Origin: Marsupella aquatica
Lineage: Eukaryota > Marchantiophyta
Assembly: GCA_973895155.1 (NCBI GenBank)
Contig: OZ316891.1
Span: forward strand, 2,170,001 to 2,234,000
Length of the DNA: 64,000 nt
Reading direction: 5' to 3'
The notes below the pieces were generated by a model. That model was not told the DNA's origin and searched no databases. It saw nothing but the letters and a program-made list of their open reading frames with translations. The position numbers were made by a program, and so were the translations under genes. Positions within the stretch are counted from its first letter, which is position 1. Each line of letters begins with the position of its first letter. Shown piece by piece: positions 48,010-60,414 of the stretch.

Positions 48010-49623
48010 TTGAAGTGTTGCCTCAGCATGCCGAGAGAAGACCTACAGGCGATAAGGAGGGAATACCATGGGATGTCAAGCGACAACAAAACCAGTCACA
48101 TTCTCACTCTTTTTGGCTGTAGGGAGAAGGAAGTGGAGACAAAAAGATATTTCGTTGTAAGAAGTAGACTTGTTTGCAAGGGTGCTATTATTAAAATGCA
48201 TGAATTCAGCACTGCCAAGTATTATGATTACAAAAATCAATATGAAGCAGGTTGCACGGTTGGATTCCACGGAAACAAGGGTTCACACAAGACACGGGGA
48301 AGCACCTTGCATGCTCGTGCTTTGTTGGAGTCCATTCTAACCCAAAACGGAGAACCCATGCCACATCTTCCCTATGGAGGGTCTCACAGGACTGACACGG
48401 TTGAGTACAGACTTCCATCTTGTTTCACGAAGAAAGAGATTTTTGAGGAGGTATACTCAAAAATGGAATCAGATGGCTACGTGAAGGTGAGTGAAAAAAC
48501 TATGTATAAACTCTGGAGTGAGTCCTTCATGAATTTTGACTTTCACAAGGGAAGTGCATTTGCAAAGTGTACACTTTGCACTGATTTCAAAGATCAGTTG
48601 ATGCGGGAGAAGAGAAAGAAAGAGCGTTTAGAGATTGAGGAAAGAAGAGCTCGCCATCTTTGTGAGCAAATGTCTAGGAGATATGTTTACTATGCTCATA
48701 GGGTTCTTGCGAAGAAGGATCCTGAAAACTATCTTTGCATTATACATGACAAGATGGACCAGGCCAAGACATGGATCCCTAGGTTGGTCCCCACTCCTAA
48801 ATCATTGTCTGGTAGTGGTCAACCGCTCCCCATTGCGCTCACTGGGATGTTGACCCATGGAAGGGATCCCGGAGTGTATGCTCACTTCAGTTTCACTGGG
48901 CTTTGGCCGGGAGATGTAGACTTCACAGTGACATCATTGGCCAAGTGCCTTAGAGATCTGGAGGATTACAAGGGGGACAAATCTGGAGACCTCCTTGAAG
49001 GATTATATTGGGCTGCAACGAGGCCAATTTTTCAATCTCTTTTGGACTTTGAAGCGTTTCTCGCAGGTTACTTAGAACCCAAAAAAGTCTCAATTGCTAG
49101 ATTTCAAGGAGCTGAAGATGACCAAGACGACTTTGGTGTTGATCCCAAGGCTACGTCTACCTCTTTCAAACCATTGCCAAGGCACCTGACCTTGCAAATG
49201 GATAATTCAGGGAAAGATAACAAAAACCAGTACGTGATGGCATTTTGCAATGAGCTTGTTAGTAGAGGGATTTTTGAAACAGTGCAGATGTCGTTTCTCA
49301 TGGTTGGTCACACCCATGAGGATGTCGATGCATTGTTTTTGAAAGTATCCAACCAAGTGAAGTACAAGGAGGTTTCTACCCTCTTGGGATTGATGGCTGA
49401 GGTTTGGGAGTGTGAAAGCATTCATCCTGTCCCACGGTTGATCCAAGAGGTTGAAGAAATCATCCCATTCCTTAATCGTTACATTGAGTTTTTGAAGAAG
49501 AGTTGTAAGGATGAGACCTCTACAACATATCGTGAGCGGTTTCCTTTGGTGAAATATTGGGAGATGGTGGTGCAAGTATTATCTGGGGAGCTTACAATTG
49601 AAGGGGAGGTAGAATACAATTAG
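48010..49623 (+). CDS. DDE-type transposase-like core (DUF7869-like)
   Basis: An open block of 537 codons; first ATG at 48028. A winged-helix-like segment (FTKKEIFEEVYSKMESDGYV, about 139-158, then VSEKTMYKLW) precedes a CxxC pair (CTLC, 187-190). The RNase H-like core follows: IIHDKMDQAKTW (D247/D250), LTLQMDNSGKDNKNQ (D398, N399) and MVGHTHEDVDALF (H434, E437, D438, D440). This arrangement, acidic triad plus GHTxxDVD, is that of a large family of plant and protist transposase-derived proteins (DUF7869-like). The catalytic acids appear intact in this block, but the blocks before and after are out of frame, so the full protein is not made unless short introns explain the shifts. Likely the mobilising enzyme of the composite element. 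Confidence 0.7.
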   Translation: MKCCLSMPREDLQAIRREYHGMSSDNKTSHILTLFGCREKEVETKRYFVVRSRLVCKGAIIKMHEFSTAKYYDYKNQYEAGCTVGFHGNKGSHKTRGSTLHARALLESILTQNGEPMPHLPYGGSHRTDTVEYRLPSCFTKKEIFEEVYSKMESDGYVKVSEKTMYKLWSESFMNFDFHKGSAFAKCTLCTDFKDQLMREKRKKERLEIEERRARHLCEQMSRRYVYYAHRVLAKKDPENYLCIIHDKMDQAKTWIPRLVPTPKSLSGSGQPLPIALTGMLTHGRDPGVYAHFSFTGLWPGDVDFTVTSLAKCLRDLEDYKGDKSGDLLEGLYWAATRPIFQSLLDFEAFLAGYLEPKKVSIARFQGAEDDQDDFGVDPKATSTSFKPLPRHLTLQMDNSGKDNKNQYVMAFCNELVSRGIFETVQMSFLMVGHTHEDVDALFLKVSNQVKYKEVSTLLGLMAEVWECESIHPVPRLIQEVEEIIPFLNRYIEFLKKSCKDETSTTYRERFPLVKYWEMVVQVLSGELTIEGEVEYN

Positions 49624-50319
49624 CATTGACATATGAATTCTGGCCAAAAACCAACCACGGAACTGGTAACAAGGTTAATAATACAAGAACCTCTGAACCA
49701 TTGGGGGAGCCTAGTAGTAGTACACAGAATCCACAAATGGTGGAGCTTCAGAATGAGTACCTGGAAGAGATGGAGGAAGAGTTAGGATGTTTCCGACTCA
49801 CAATATAATCAAGCTGCAACATTTGTTGGCGCTCGACACGAGCGAGAACTTGCACGTTGGATTCCTCTGCAGGACATTCAAGAGGGTCACTTTGTATTTC
49901 TCCTTCCAGAGGATGAATGGGAAAAGAAGAATGGGAAAGAACGTTTCTGGTTGGTGAGAGCTTTGGGTGTTGTGGACCCAAACCATGAAGTTCCTTCAGG
50001 AGACTTGTAATGCAATGAGAATTCTCCTACTAGTACACGGTATGCTCCTATGTTCCAAGTGCAATGGTGGAGGCCTAAACATGGTAAGCATGATGCATCG
50101 GATCATGATGTGTGATATTCACGTTGCTTTCAGACCACTAAGACTTGGGAGGTGGATCCTGGGTTTGATAGTGCCACTGAACGTTGGAAATTTGCTAATT
50201 CTGCTATGTATGGATTCAAGTCACGCTCAAGAGAAGAAAATATAATTGTTAGAGGTTTGACCATTCCCAAGAATGTTTTGAAAACACTCAAAACCTACAT
50301 GGAAGGGATTGTTGAGTAA
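49624..50319 (+). pseudogene. C-terminal region of the transposase, frameshifted
   Basis: Pieces of one protein appear in different frames: LTYEFWPKTNHGTGNK (49626-49808), then AATFVGARHERELARWIPLQ ... EGHFVFLLPEDEWEKK ... ERFWLVRALG (about 49796-50010), then RYAPMFQVQWWRPKH (about 50039-50083), a probable GTAAGC intron to TTTCAG at 50131, and WEVDPGFDSATERW ... GIVE ending at TAA 50319. The WIPL...GHFVFLL...FWLVRAL...VQWWRP pattern is a BAH/SH3-like beta barrel, as seen at the C-terminus of such transposase proteins. Frame changes near 49620 and 49780 indicate decay. Confidence 0.55.
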
Positions 50320-50345
50320 GTCAAATGTTTTTTAGTAGTCACTCT

Positions 50346-50441
50346 GTCAGAGTGAGGGAGTCTATGTCATTTAGTTTGGAATTAGACATGTCAGAGTGAG
50401 GGAGTCTAATTATGTCAATTAGTTTGGAATCAGACATGTCT
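50346..50441. repeat. 44-bp tandem duplication just downstream of the transposase gene
   Basis: Two copies start GTCAGAGTGAGGGAGTCTA and include TTAGTTTGGAAT.AGACATG; they differ by a few bases and a short insertion. Confidence 0.85.
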
Positions 50442-50988
50442 TTAGTACTTACTGTTGGTTAGTACTAAGTAGTATATCTATTTAAGTAACTAATTATTAT
50501 AATATTTTGGGATACTAGTTTGTATAGGTGGAGGTAATTGGACTTGGATGCCTTTATAATATCAATACAGACTATATATTACATGAAGTCTTAATATCCA
50601 TGATAGGATGTGAGTGCCTCTTAGTACTGTCTAGTAGTAAACCTTAGTTTCAACTCAAGTTGCTTAGAATGTAACAAATTACTTGTCTGAATGGATAGTA
50701 AGCCAGGTATCATTCAAATTTAATATATTAAATGCTCTCAATTAGTAACTAAGTAGAAGGTTAATTTAGCTAGCTAAGGGTAGAGATCATATTATTTGAA
50801 GCTTTACTAGTTATATGGGTAGAGATCATATTGAAGCTTTACTAGACACTTATATTCTATTAGTCAAATTGAATCAATGTAAGTAAGTTCTACTTCTTAT
50901 CCAATATATTTTACATTATTATCACCCAAATGTTTTTCTTTAGAATCCAAATTAATATTTAAATTTCTCCTATGTTCAATCTTGATCC

Positions 50989-51032
50989 CCCAAATGTACA
51001 ACTCCCACTGCCCAAATGTACAACTCCCACTG
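50989..51032. repeat. 22-bp tandem duplication
   Basis: CCCAAATGTACAACTCCCAC(TG) occurs twice in a row (50989-51010, 51011-51032). It lies beside the putative right inverted end of the composite element. Confidence 0.85.
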
Positions 51033-52277
51033 CCCAAATATATATTTTTTGGTGCCTAAATGTCCAAAGATCAAAGAATTTTCCAATTTTAATGAATAGA
51101 CTGATACCGTCTCTTCGAGATCTTTCCAATGCCATATTATATGTGAGTTTTCATTATGATTTGACTCAACAATGTCAAATCAAAAATTGCTGCCAGGAAA
51201 TTTATGTTTTGAATAAAATCAAAATGTAAATTAAATTGTACGTTACTAGGAGCAGTTTTACCTCAATCTTTTTGTCTTTTGATTTGCATGTCAGTTTTTT
51301 TACATTCTTTTTTACGGCACGACGTCCCAATTTTTATAGCAAAGTTTCCACAAACACGAATGCAGAAGTTAATTTTATCCAAAAAAGAGTCTCTTCCTGT
51401 TTGCAGCGTGCCATGATCATGTGACATGCTGTGGACCCTGGAATTTTGGAAATGACATGTTAGGCATTACCACGTGTACTGTTCACATGTTCCAATGAAG
51501 AATTCATGTGTGAATCAATAATATTATGTTTCATATTTATTATTGCAAGCACTATATGATCTTCAGTTGGGGGATGACTACCAAGACCTGTAGGAGCCAA
51601 GCTCTATCCAAAATAGGTGTTATCAACGGAAATGAGATACAATTGTAAAAATCAAACTATGAGGTGAAAGAAAACATTATAACCTCAAATTTATAGAATA
51701 TTGTGTCATAAATATATTCATTCTTTAAAGTAAATCAGGTCATCAATATTAAAATAGAGAATATTCCTAGAGTAATCTATTTGTAAACTAGAATTATTTA
51801 TATTATTTAGTCTAATATCACATGTGGCACCTCAAAATATAAACTAACTTAGCCTCCAAAAGATGTCATCCGTTTTGTCTAACATGCCCTGCTTTTGAAC
51901 AACCCTTCTTACTTATAAAACTACATTTGTATAATTTTGTGGTTGTTTCAATTAATTAAATTACAAATATTAGTCACAAATTGATAAATAGTACTTTTCC
52001 TTGAAATGATAAATAGTACTTTTGAAATGCATGCATGTGTTTTGGGGTTTCATTAAGGTGTGCTAGACATCTACCCTAGGGTCTAGAGCGGGTCTCGAGT
52101 TATTATGTAACCATAGTTAGTCTAGTCGTAGTTAGGTACTTGTCGATCAAGTTAGTTTGGATAGTTATGTTACTTTGTATATGGACAAGTCTGCACGTAG
52201 GAGTTAAAGAGCTTTGTATATGGACAAGTAGGAGAGCTTGTGATCCAGAGACTTGGTATGATCTACACATCCTCGTA

Positions 52278-52379
52278 CACACCTAGATTGCAATAAAACT
52301 CTAGGGTAGCCACAAAGGGGAGGATACCCACACCTAGATTGCAATAAAACTCTAGGGTAGCCACAAAGCGGAGGATACC
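52278..52379. repeat. 51-bp tandem duplication
   Basis: Two copies (52278-52328, 52329-52379) begin CACACCTAGATTGCAATAAA and differ by one base. Confidence 0.92.
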
Positions 52380-53285
52380 CAGGAATCCGACAGGGACCCA
52401 AACCAGGTGAGGAGGGAGAGAGGGTTGAACCAGGGCCCCAAAGTGGGCCAGCCAGGGGCCAAGGAGAAAACAGTAGTCTCCCACAATTGCACCTCACCCA
52501 CACATTCACACACATACCCTCCACACCCCTAAGCTTATGTGTTAGTGGAGGGGGATTGAACATGGGACATTTAGTGATGAATGCTATGTCAACAGTAATT
52601 ACATTTTGCATGTATTTGCAGATATCTCACCAAGACATAACTATTCAGAGCCTAGCTTACTACTCTAGCGTCAAAGTGTGCAATTCTAAGAACTAAGGTC
52701 TAGAATATGACAATTCCCTGCCCACCCCCATCAAATTACAGACCACATAAACAGTCCAATGTGGAAGAAGCACTCCACTCTGTATTATAACCTCGCGGTC
52801 AGGGGTAAGGCCCATTTGAGGCTGGGAATTGTATGCTGAAAAGGGGCTTTGGGATCAGTGAAAACATGTTCCTCCGAAGATGCTCCTCTGGGAAAATCTT
52901 TTGTGAGAGAGAATGAGTGAATCACTTTGGAGTCTGGTCACGGTAATAAGTAGGGGTCGGCAAGGGACTTGGACGCTCTTGTTAAACGAGGGGCCAGGCA
53001 AGGGACGAAATTGGATTCTACGAAAAGGCAGACACTTTTAGTAGTCGCTTCCCAGGCTCGGTGGCCTTGTGTTTTTAAAAGTTATTTAGTGATTCCTTTC
53101 GAATACAATGTTGTTTTATCTAATTTGGGTATAGGTGTTTTCTTCTGGATCGCAGTGGTTATAATAGCTAGGAGTCCGCTGGCCTGGAGAGATGTTGCAA
53201 TTAAACAGAGGGGATTGTACATACACAAATGGGAGAGACAGGTGGTACTATTGGTCATCCATTTGCTTGACAACTTGCCCCAACT

Positions 53286-53615
53286 CTCGGGGGGGGTCAC
53301 TATGTGGAGGGCCATACATCGCGTGCAACGTTTTAGGGTTTGACCCCCCTAACTTATAAGTGAAAAAAAGTTTTTTGCAAAACCTTTTCTTTCTTTAAAT
53401 TTTGTCATTTTTTTAGTAAAAAACCCCTAAAAACTTTAAACAATTTTTTTTTGGCAATTAAATAGGTCTATGTGTTCTTTAAAGTTGACCAGTCAATAAA
53501 ACATGTCCTATGTGTTCTTACACTAAACTTTGGAAGCCTTTCGCCACACGCATTTAAATGGACCTATACTTCGTCGTACGTGATGCGCCACTTCCGTGGA
53601 AGTGACCCCCCCGAG
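53286..53615. mobile_element. hAT-like MITE, copy 2
   Basis: A 330-bp element with ends CTCGGGGGGGGTCACT... and ...AGTGACCCCCCCGAG and inner similarity extending the inverted repeats to ~33 bp. It is flanked by an exact 8-bp duplication, CCCCAACT (53278-53285 and 53616-53623). The internal sequence is A/T-rich and noncoding. Confidence 0.92.
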
Positions 53616-55028
53616 CCCCAACTCCAAGGAAAATTTAGAATAAATTAGAAATTACAACACCTGTGCCAAATGAGTAGATGAGAAAGAGGCAGGGAAGGGT
53701 AAAGCTTCTCACAATGTAGTAACTCTGGATCTATTTTACTGAGATACCTGTGGGACATTTTGGATGACATATTGGGACATTTACTGCAGGGTGGTAGTTG
53801 TTGATTCAAATTAATCGATTAAACAAGAAAGTCCTAGCTAGAAAGTAATGTAAGCCACAGACAATACTATAAGGAGTCTCAGTGAGTAGTAGCTGCTGGG
53901 AATCTACTGATCTTTAACTACTAATCATGACGGGTGATGTTTAATGGTGAGGCAATGCTGAGATTCGTGACCATGCATTGAAACAAATTGAAGGATCTAC
54001 TGATGTTCCGTGCAGCATCGTACTGAGTCTAAATTCATAACGCTTAAATTCCTCAGGACACATTGAGGTCAAAATCCTCCCTGTACTAGCTGGAAATCTG
54101 GCAATGCAGAATGGCCTGATTAACATATTGAATTTGAGTTTTGTCAAGTGGCCTCACAATAAGCTGGTAAACGATGAAAAAAGCTAGTGGTCTTAATCGA
54201 CTTCTGTGCACTCGTGTGTCTTGTTATTGACTCTGAATCTTTCTTGCTGAAGGCACTGGATGATCCTTTACCAGCTATTTTGAGACTCAGCTACAGCAGA
54301 GGATGACATAAGAGAGAAAATACATAAGCCTCCAAGTATATAAGAAATTGGAGGAATCCAATGTAATTTCTACAGCTCGGGAAAGACAAGTTCCGCGAAG
54401 GAATTTGCACACCTTTTCTCACATTGAATCCCGGATCAGGTTCGATAGAGTAGCTGGCAGCAATGGGCTGTCAAGCCAGCAGAGGAGCGCGCGCATCCTT
54501 TCAAAGATTGGACCTCCAACTTTATCCAGCAAGCAAGACTGAGGTCTCACAAGCACGTTTGATCCAGCTGAGACACAGAAATTATTCAATCTTCTTTCCA
54601 CATCAGCCCCCTTTCACCAAAAGAAATTCACGGTTTGATCCACGTGCCCAGAATTAGACACAATTTTTGCCCCATGCATCAGCCCAATTTTTCAATTACC
54701 ACTTACTACCAGTATGCATTACACTAGTGTTGTAGTGGGATTCGCTGTTGTAGATCTCATTCACTCAATGGGGGCGGCAAATCTGTCGTTCAAACACCAC
54801 AAGGTTGTAGCTTCAGATTGACTTATTGAAGGACTCTATTTGGAAAATCCAAGTTGTTGACTTTCAGCGCATCCGTTTCGCTATTCCCAGAATTCATACT
54901 CCAGAATCCGACTTTTTCAATGTCAACTCCAGGTTCCATCTGCATTAAATTTACACCTGTTGCTCCATCAGCGCACTTTTGGAATTGAAAGTTCTGCTGA
55001 CAATCTTCCCCTGGCGTTTCGTTAGTTT

Positions 55029-55208
55029 ACATTTCCACCACTTACCCATTGGAGGAGGCATTAAATTACTTGTATTCAAGAGTTTTTTTTTTTGTTGTAA
55101 CAGAAATGGGGAGTAAATACATTTCCACCACTTACCCATTGGAGGAGGCATTAAATTACTTGTATTCAAGAGTTTTTTATTTTGTCTTGAACAGAATTGG
55201 GGAGGAAA
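55029..55208. repeat. 90-bp tandem duplication
   Basis: Two copies (from 55029 and 55119) start ACATTTCCACCACTTACCCA and include a T-run and AACAGAA.TGGGGAG.AAATAC. Nearly identical, so recent. Confidence 0.9.
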
Positions 55209-57245
55209 TACAATTAGACTCCCCCATCCCAATGGGACAGGTCCCTGTCGGATCAGTTGGGGCTCACCCTGGTCTGGGTTCCCTATTCAAGAGTTTTACA
55301 ATTGTGAACAACAAAGACTCATCCTTTAAGTACGTGGTCCTTCAGGACAATTCAAGTACAGGCTTGTTGAGTCTATTGACAACGTTCGCATTGCGGTCCT
55401 TTCAAAGTGTTATCTGTTGCACTAACCAAGGGACGGTCTCCAGAATCAATGGCGAATTTTATTCGGGATCTTACTATAAGCAATTCACTCCACACTGGCC
55501 CCTCCTTCGAAGTACCTGAATTCGTCAGCTGTTCAATTTGTCCAGGGTGGCAAGGTCAATCAGAAAATTCTATGTGGGCTGAAGACTAACGTAGAGACTT
55601 GACTTTTTCCGCAGACCAATATCCCAAGAAAGAAGACCCGTGACCGTAGTTATTTGACTAGTGGACCCGACCATGCTGACTCTCGGCTCCACCCAGTCCA
55701 TCCGGGCACAGCTGCCCCACTCCAGCTCAACAGTCGTCAATCTGTTGAAGTCAGGCAGGCAGTCTTCGCAGATTAGCAGTGGTCCAGATGCGCCAGCCTC
55801 GTAAGTACATATACACACCGCCAAAACACAGAAACGCTATCGCAAAGGCACGAGACCCAATAAAGGGGGAAAAACCAGGAAGACCAAAGAGGCAAAAAGC
55901 AAAAGGAAAAACTACATAGACCAAACCAAAAAGCCAAAAAGCCCAAGAGTTCTGGCCAGAGTCCTCCACACCTGAGAACTAAAAAACTCTTAACCTGCAT
56001 GGACCGACGATACCTCGGGTGACATGGGCTCATGAAGATAATTATGAGTCCTCATGTGCGTTAGTCGGAACTTGCATTACATGAATCACATACTTTGGCG
56101 AGCTCGTTACTTTACTCATAGAGACAGAGTTAGGTGAAAACTACCTGGGATTCCGACTTCCCAGGCAAGCTTGAAGTGTTCTCGAGGAAAAAGAAAGTGA
56201 ATCACAGGAATGAACGGATGCGGTGTTCTTTTGAATGGGAAGCAGTAGCATTGCAGCTGAAGATCTCCTTCAGCTAACTTGAAAAGCAAGAAATATCAAG
56301 AATGTTGAGAAGCGATGGCCACCTATGTGATGCATCAGATCTAAGCTTCGAAGAAAATGGGAAATCGTCAACTTCAGATTAATTCGAGCCGGCCTTTCTA
56401 AGCTGTGGCTGGTGAGGCGGAAGCTAATGCATATTAATTAATATCGAGAGTCAAGCAGAGTCTAGCCAGCTTATGAACTACGATAAAGTGGTAGAAACAT
56501 TGCCAGCAGTGAAATGATCGCCACCTTAATTAAGCATTGCCAGCAACGAAATGATTGCCAGCAACAGGCTATCCAAGAGTTATGTTAAGTCGCCTATTAC
56601 AGAATTCTGAAAAGAAGATCCCGATATTTGTTCTCATCCTGGATAAGGTAGGCAGTGTAGATGTGTAGATGGGTTGAAAGGCGGAACAGGGAATAAAACT
56701 CAAAAGCAAGGTAGGCAAGATTTTGAACTGCAGAAAAAGCAACTGAAGGCAAGGAACGAAAGAACTGAAAAGCCAAATTAAGCAACCCGGGAAGCAACCG
56801 AGTAGTTTTGAAGGGCAAGGCAAGGAACGAAAGAATCGAAAGCCACAGGAAGCTAGGAGTATTTGAAACTAAGTCATGGCACTGTGGGAAACTTGGAAGC
56901 TTTGAAATGAAGGGAAGGGCTGGCCCAAAGTAAGTTTCTGACGGGAAAGGTCGGCCAGCCTGCACTTCTATCTATTGGACAAAAGCCATGCAGCCTGGCG
57001 TAGACAAGGAGCAAGGCAGGGGGTTGATGCACAACCATACATTTCGTGGATTCGAAGCAGACCAACGAGATCAAAGGTCGAAGGAGCTTGAAATTGACCT
57101 GCCTGAGACAGGTAGGAACTGACGAAGGGTGAAGCCGGGGGCGAGCGAACGCGAGGTAGGCCAAGCAGGCCAGGGCATCAAATGAATGGCATTCAAGAAC
57201 TAATGAAAGGCAAGGCGGCACAAAACGAATATAAAGCAAGGTACA

Positions 57246-57741
57246 GGGTTGAAACCGATTGACACGAACGAGAGGCAGGCAGGACGGAATGAACTGTGGA
57301 GGTCAGAGGTTTGAGGCGAACAAAGGACTTGGAAGGCATTGGAGGCAGTGGAGCAAGGCAGACAGGGCGAGGACCGAGAAGCTGCCCCTTTTTTATAATT
57401 ATCAAACCACGAAGGTACGGTGGAGACTTCCCGGGGAGGCTTCTCTTGTCCCATCTTCTTGTTTCATTAATCTCACGAATTGTATTTGAATAGTGAGGGG
57501 TTGAAACCAATTGACACGAATAAGAGACCAGCAGGGTGGAACGAACATGAATGAACTATGGTCGAGTCAAAGGTTTCAAGGGAACAAAGTACATGGAGGC
57601 ACTGGAGGCAGTAGAGCAAGGCGGAGAGGGGAGGACTGAGAAGCAGCCCTTTAAATTTTCTTAAAATTCTCCGAGGAGATACAGTGGAGACTTCTCCCTG
57701 CCATACCTTGTTGCATTAATCTCACACATGTATTTGACTAG
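57246..57741. repeat. ~248-bp tandem duplication
   Basis: Copies 57246-57493 and 57498-57741 both run from GGGTTGAAACC.ATTGACACGA to a TGTATTTGA.TAG end, through shared GAGGCAGT.GAGCAAGGC and TGGAGACTTC blocks. Divergence is around 15-20 percent by eye with small indels, so the duplication is older than the short ones. Confidence 0.85.
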
Positions 57742-57799
57742 TTGATATTCCAGGACTAGCCCAAATACTTGTGTCTATGCATAGGATGGGCCCCCTATA

Positions 57800-57955
57800 T
57801 ACCCAGACTCCCATGAATAGTCAAATGATCAAAAAAGATACCCTTTCTCCCATGCACACTCAAAATATAACAAGAAAGTACCCAGGCTTCCATGTACATC
57901 AAAATATTAAAAAGAAATACCCAGACTCCTCTGCACGTCAAATATAAAACGAAAG
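57800..57955. repeat. ~39-bp tandem repeat, 4 copies
   Basis: Units at 57800, 57839, 57879 and 57918 each start TACCC, contain CTCC(C)ATG-like sequence and TCAAA.AT, and end in an A-rich stretch. Confidence 0.85.
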
Positions 57956-58103
57956 CTGTTAGCAGAGAAATTATAAGCCTATGCCTACACACTTCAGAGT
58001 ACGTTGTGCTGGCCAGTAGATTCCATAGTACATTATGGTATACATCTACTTAAGGAGAGCTGTCAAATATGACCATTAGCACCTTAGTTGACAGGGCTAA
58101 GGT

Positions 58104-58147
58104 TTTTTGGCAGGTTTCTGTGAAGGGTGAAAAAAACCTGCCAAAAA
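58104..58147. repeat. inverted repeat, 14-bp stem and 16-nt loop
   Basis: TTTTTGGCAGGTTT (58104-58117) is matched by AAACCTGCCAAAAA (58134-58147). It could form a hairpin in RNA or be a relic of a small transposon. Confidence 0.75.
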
Positions 58148-60414
58148 GGAGACGACAATTCTGACTCCCAATAATTCTTCTGGACAGCTGAGCAACCAGA
58201 ATTCCCTTGTATACACACTTTGGACCCTAGAGTTTTATAAGGTATGTTATATAAAACTGTCTTTCAATCGTTTAGACTGAGTCCCAAGTCTCGGTAGATC
58301 TTACCTGAAGAAAAGTCAAACCAAATATCTAAGAACTGTAATAGAAAAAATTGTGCCTCGTGGAGACTAGACACAATTTTAAAAAGTAAATGTATGTTGT
58401 TTCTCCAACTCAATCAAAGGTTTCTATCTTAGTTTAGCAAGTTACAGCAACCTCCTAATGCACCCACTGCCTTGACAAATTGTACACAGGAAAGGAAATT
58501 GGTTTGATGAATGCAAAGAGCCCTCACCGCAAGTGCCAGCACTCTGTCCCCGACCCAAGTCCACATGTGCAAAGTATTGATTTCCTGGACTAAGAAGAAC
58601 TGTTCAGTCTTGTGACCAAAGCACTCTTTCGGTCACGCACCTGCGATTCCATCTTGAACAAAGCATTGAAAGAAAGCAAACAAATTGCTGGGCTGAAGAG
58701 TCCCCATTAGACGTGCATGCTTGGAGAATAGATGGATAGCAGGAAAGCTAGGACCACATAATTTGGGTTACTTTCCCTTCTTTTAAACCTCAGCTGCCCC
58801 TACTCGGCCATCTTTGATTTGCCTAGATGAAACTGTCCCACTCACTTGTCATCATACCCCTCACACCCCAAACAAGTTTTTTGGTGATTAAACAAAGAAA
58901 AGGACTATATTTTAATTTATAAAAATAAAATTTTTAATTTCGATTTTATTCTGTGTGAATCTCATGGATAGGGGAACCCGCAGGCCAATCTAAGCATAAC
59001 AGCACCCAGAAGAGTATCAGAGGCCAAGGTATCCCAGAAAAGGAGCAACCACACAACAGCCTCGAAGTAAAAGTAGTTAAATTGTAGAGACTCACCAAGA
59101 GAGAAAGCCAGTGCACTAGTTAGTGTTGCCAACGAGTCAACATGTGACATCCTAACCTATCCAACGTGCAAGTGCCAGGCAGCGACCTGTGCCTGACTAC
59201 AATTGAACAAGTATCCTACTAGCAAGGAGTTCGATTCAGATGCATCCTGGCATAGAATTAAGTGGCAAGATACAGTACGTTTTTTGTAGAACACATCTCA
59301 TCATTCTAGAGCTATGTCTTGAGTTGCGGATGGGCCCCAGTGGGAGGAAACATGGGTTGACACTAGTACTAAAAAATTCCCAAAATAGGGCATGCTCTTT
59401 CGTGTACACGTTTGTGCTGTATGTAAAATGAGCAGCAACGGCTAAATTGAGCAGTTTATTTGGGGAAACTTGCGATTAGAGAACAAGAAAACGGGACCCA
59501 CATAGCAATGACTTTCAAGTTTCCACTAAAAGGAGTAGAGTAAGAGTCGACGTAGTAACTCGTTTCCCTCTACCCACAAAGGAAACGTCGAAACGTACCA
59601 GGCTCCAAGAAACGCGAAGAAAAACGAAGAAAAGCAAAGACCTATCGCCTCTTCGTCCTTCCTTCCGTATCTATCCAGACTCACCAGTACTCGCGCGCTC
59701 CATCGATACAAATACCCGAAACCGAGTTCTCTCTCGCTCTCTCGCGTTCGTGCTTCTGTCTTCTATTCGTCTGGCTTGTCCCACTTGAACAAAGGTAGAC
59801 CACTGTGAGACTTCTTCAATCCAATCGACGGAGGCGAGGCCAGCCGCGTGGTTGGTTGAGATGGGCAAACAGGAGAGCAGCAGAGAAAATCTTACTGCCA
59901 GAGCAGTGATACAACCAGGAATCTACTCTAATACTTCTCCCTCAGACACCTCAGACACTCTTCGTACGCACTGCCATGGAATGTGGCGCTACACCCTGTC
60001 TGCTCGACATGCATAACTCAGCAAGAATCCAGACTGCAGTATAGGCACACAGGGGAATAATGTAGGAATTGAAATTAAAGATCTGTGGCTTCAGCAAAAT
60101 TTCCGGAATAGTTCCACGTATTCACACTTATTCCCTACAGCACAAACGTCGGACGTTCTTCATGATGATTTTCATTATTTTTTATATTTGGGCCAGGAGG
60201 CAAGACCTGTCTTCTTGGGTGCTATTGTTGCTGATTTGGGTTCACCTGCGGGTATCACGTTATGTGAATTATGTAAAGTACTGTACTTTCCTTCTAAAGG
60301 ACGTTACTCCACACTCAGGTTTCAGACTGTACACTTCCAGCACATTAGAAATGAATTCGTTTGTTGTTGATTTTGCTGAGTACCCAAAGTTTGCATGCGT
60401 GGTCACTCTTGAGA

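Larger units (their letters stand above)
34500..51110. mobile_element. putative large composite DNA transposon (decayed)
   Basis: Two divergent genes share a central promoter region (45.5-46.8 kb). The plus-strand gene encodes a DDE-type transposase-like protein; the minus-strand gene encodes ParB-like, DNA-methylase-like and FCP1-like domains. A palindrome family (core CTCGAGATNATCTCGAG) occurs across 34.87-47.84 kb and, as far as I can read, nowhere else in the window. Near the limits, CTATTCATTAAAA (34513-34525) faces TTTTAATGAATAG (about 51090-51102) inside a longer ~30-bp inverted match, a candidate for the terminal or subterminal repeat. I found no target-site duplication, so the ends are provisional. 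Stops, frameshifts and a nested retroelement show the copy is dead. Confidence 0.5.
50320..53285. other. AT-rich flank and intergenic DNA, no confident gene
   Basis: Contains the putative right end of the composite element (to about 51.1 kb), a 44-bp duplication, a 22-bp duplication and a 51-bp duplication (listed separately). A 124-codon frame (52969-53343, plus) overlaps the MITE at 53.3 kb and is unrecognised. Confidence 0.45.

Noticed and set aside
52969-53343. 124-codon plus-strand frame with hydrophobic segments
   Set aside because: It runs into a MITE, matches nothing and has no gene context.
56569-57510. several Leu/Phe-rich minus-strand frames
   Set aside because: They arise from purine-rich repetitive DNA and tandem duplication; no conserved domain.
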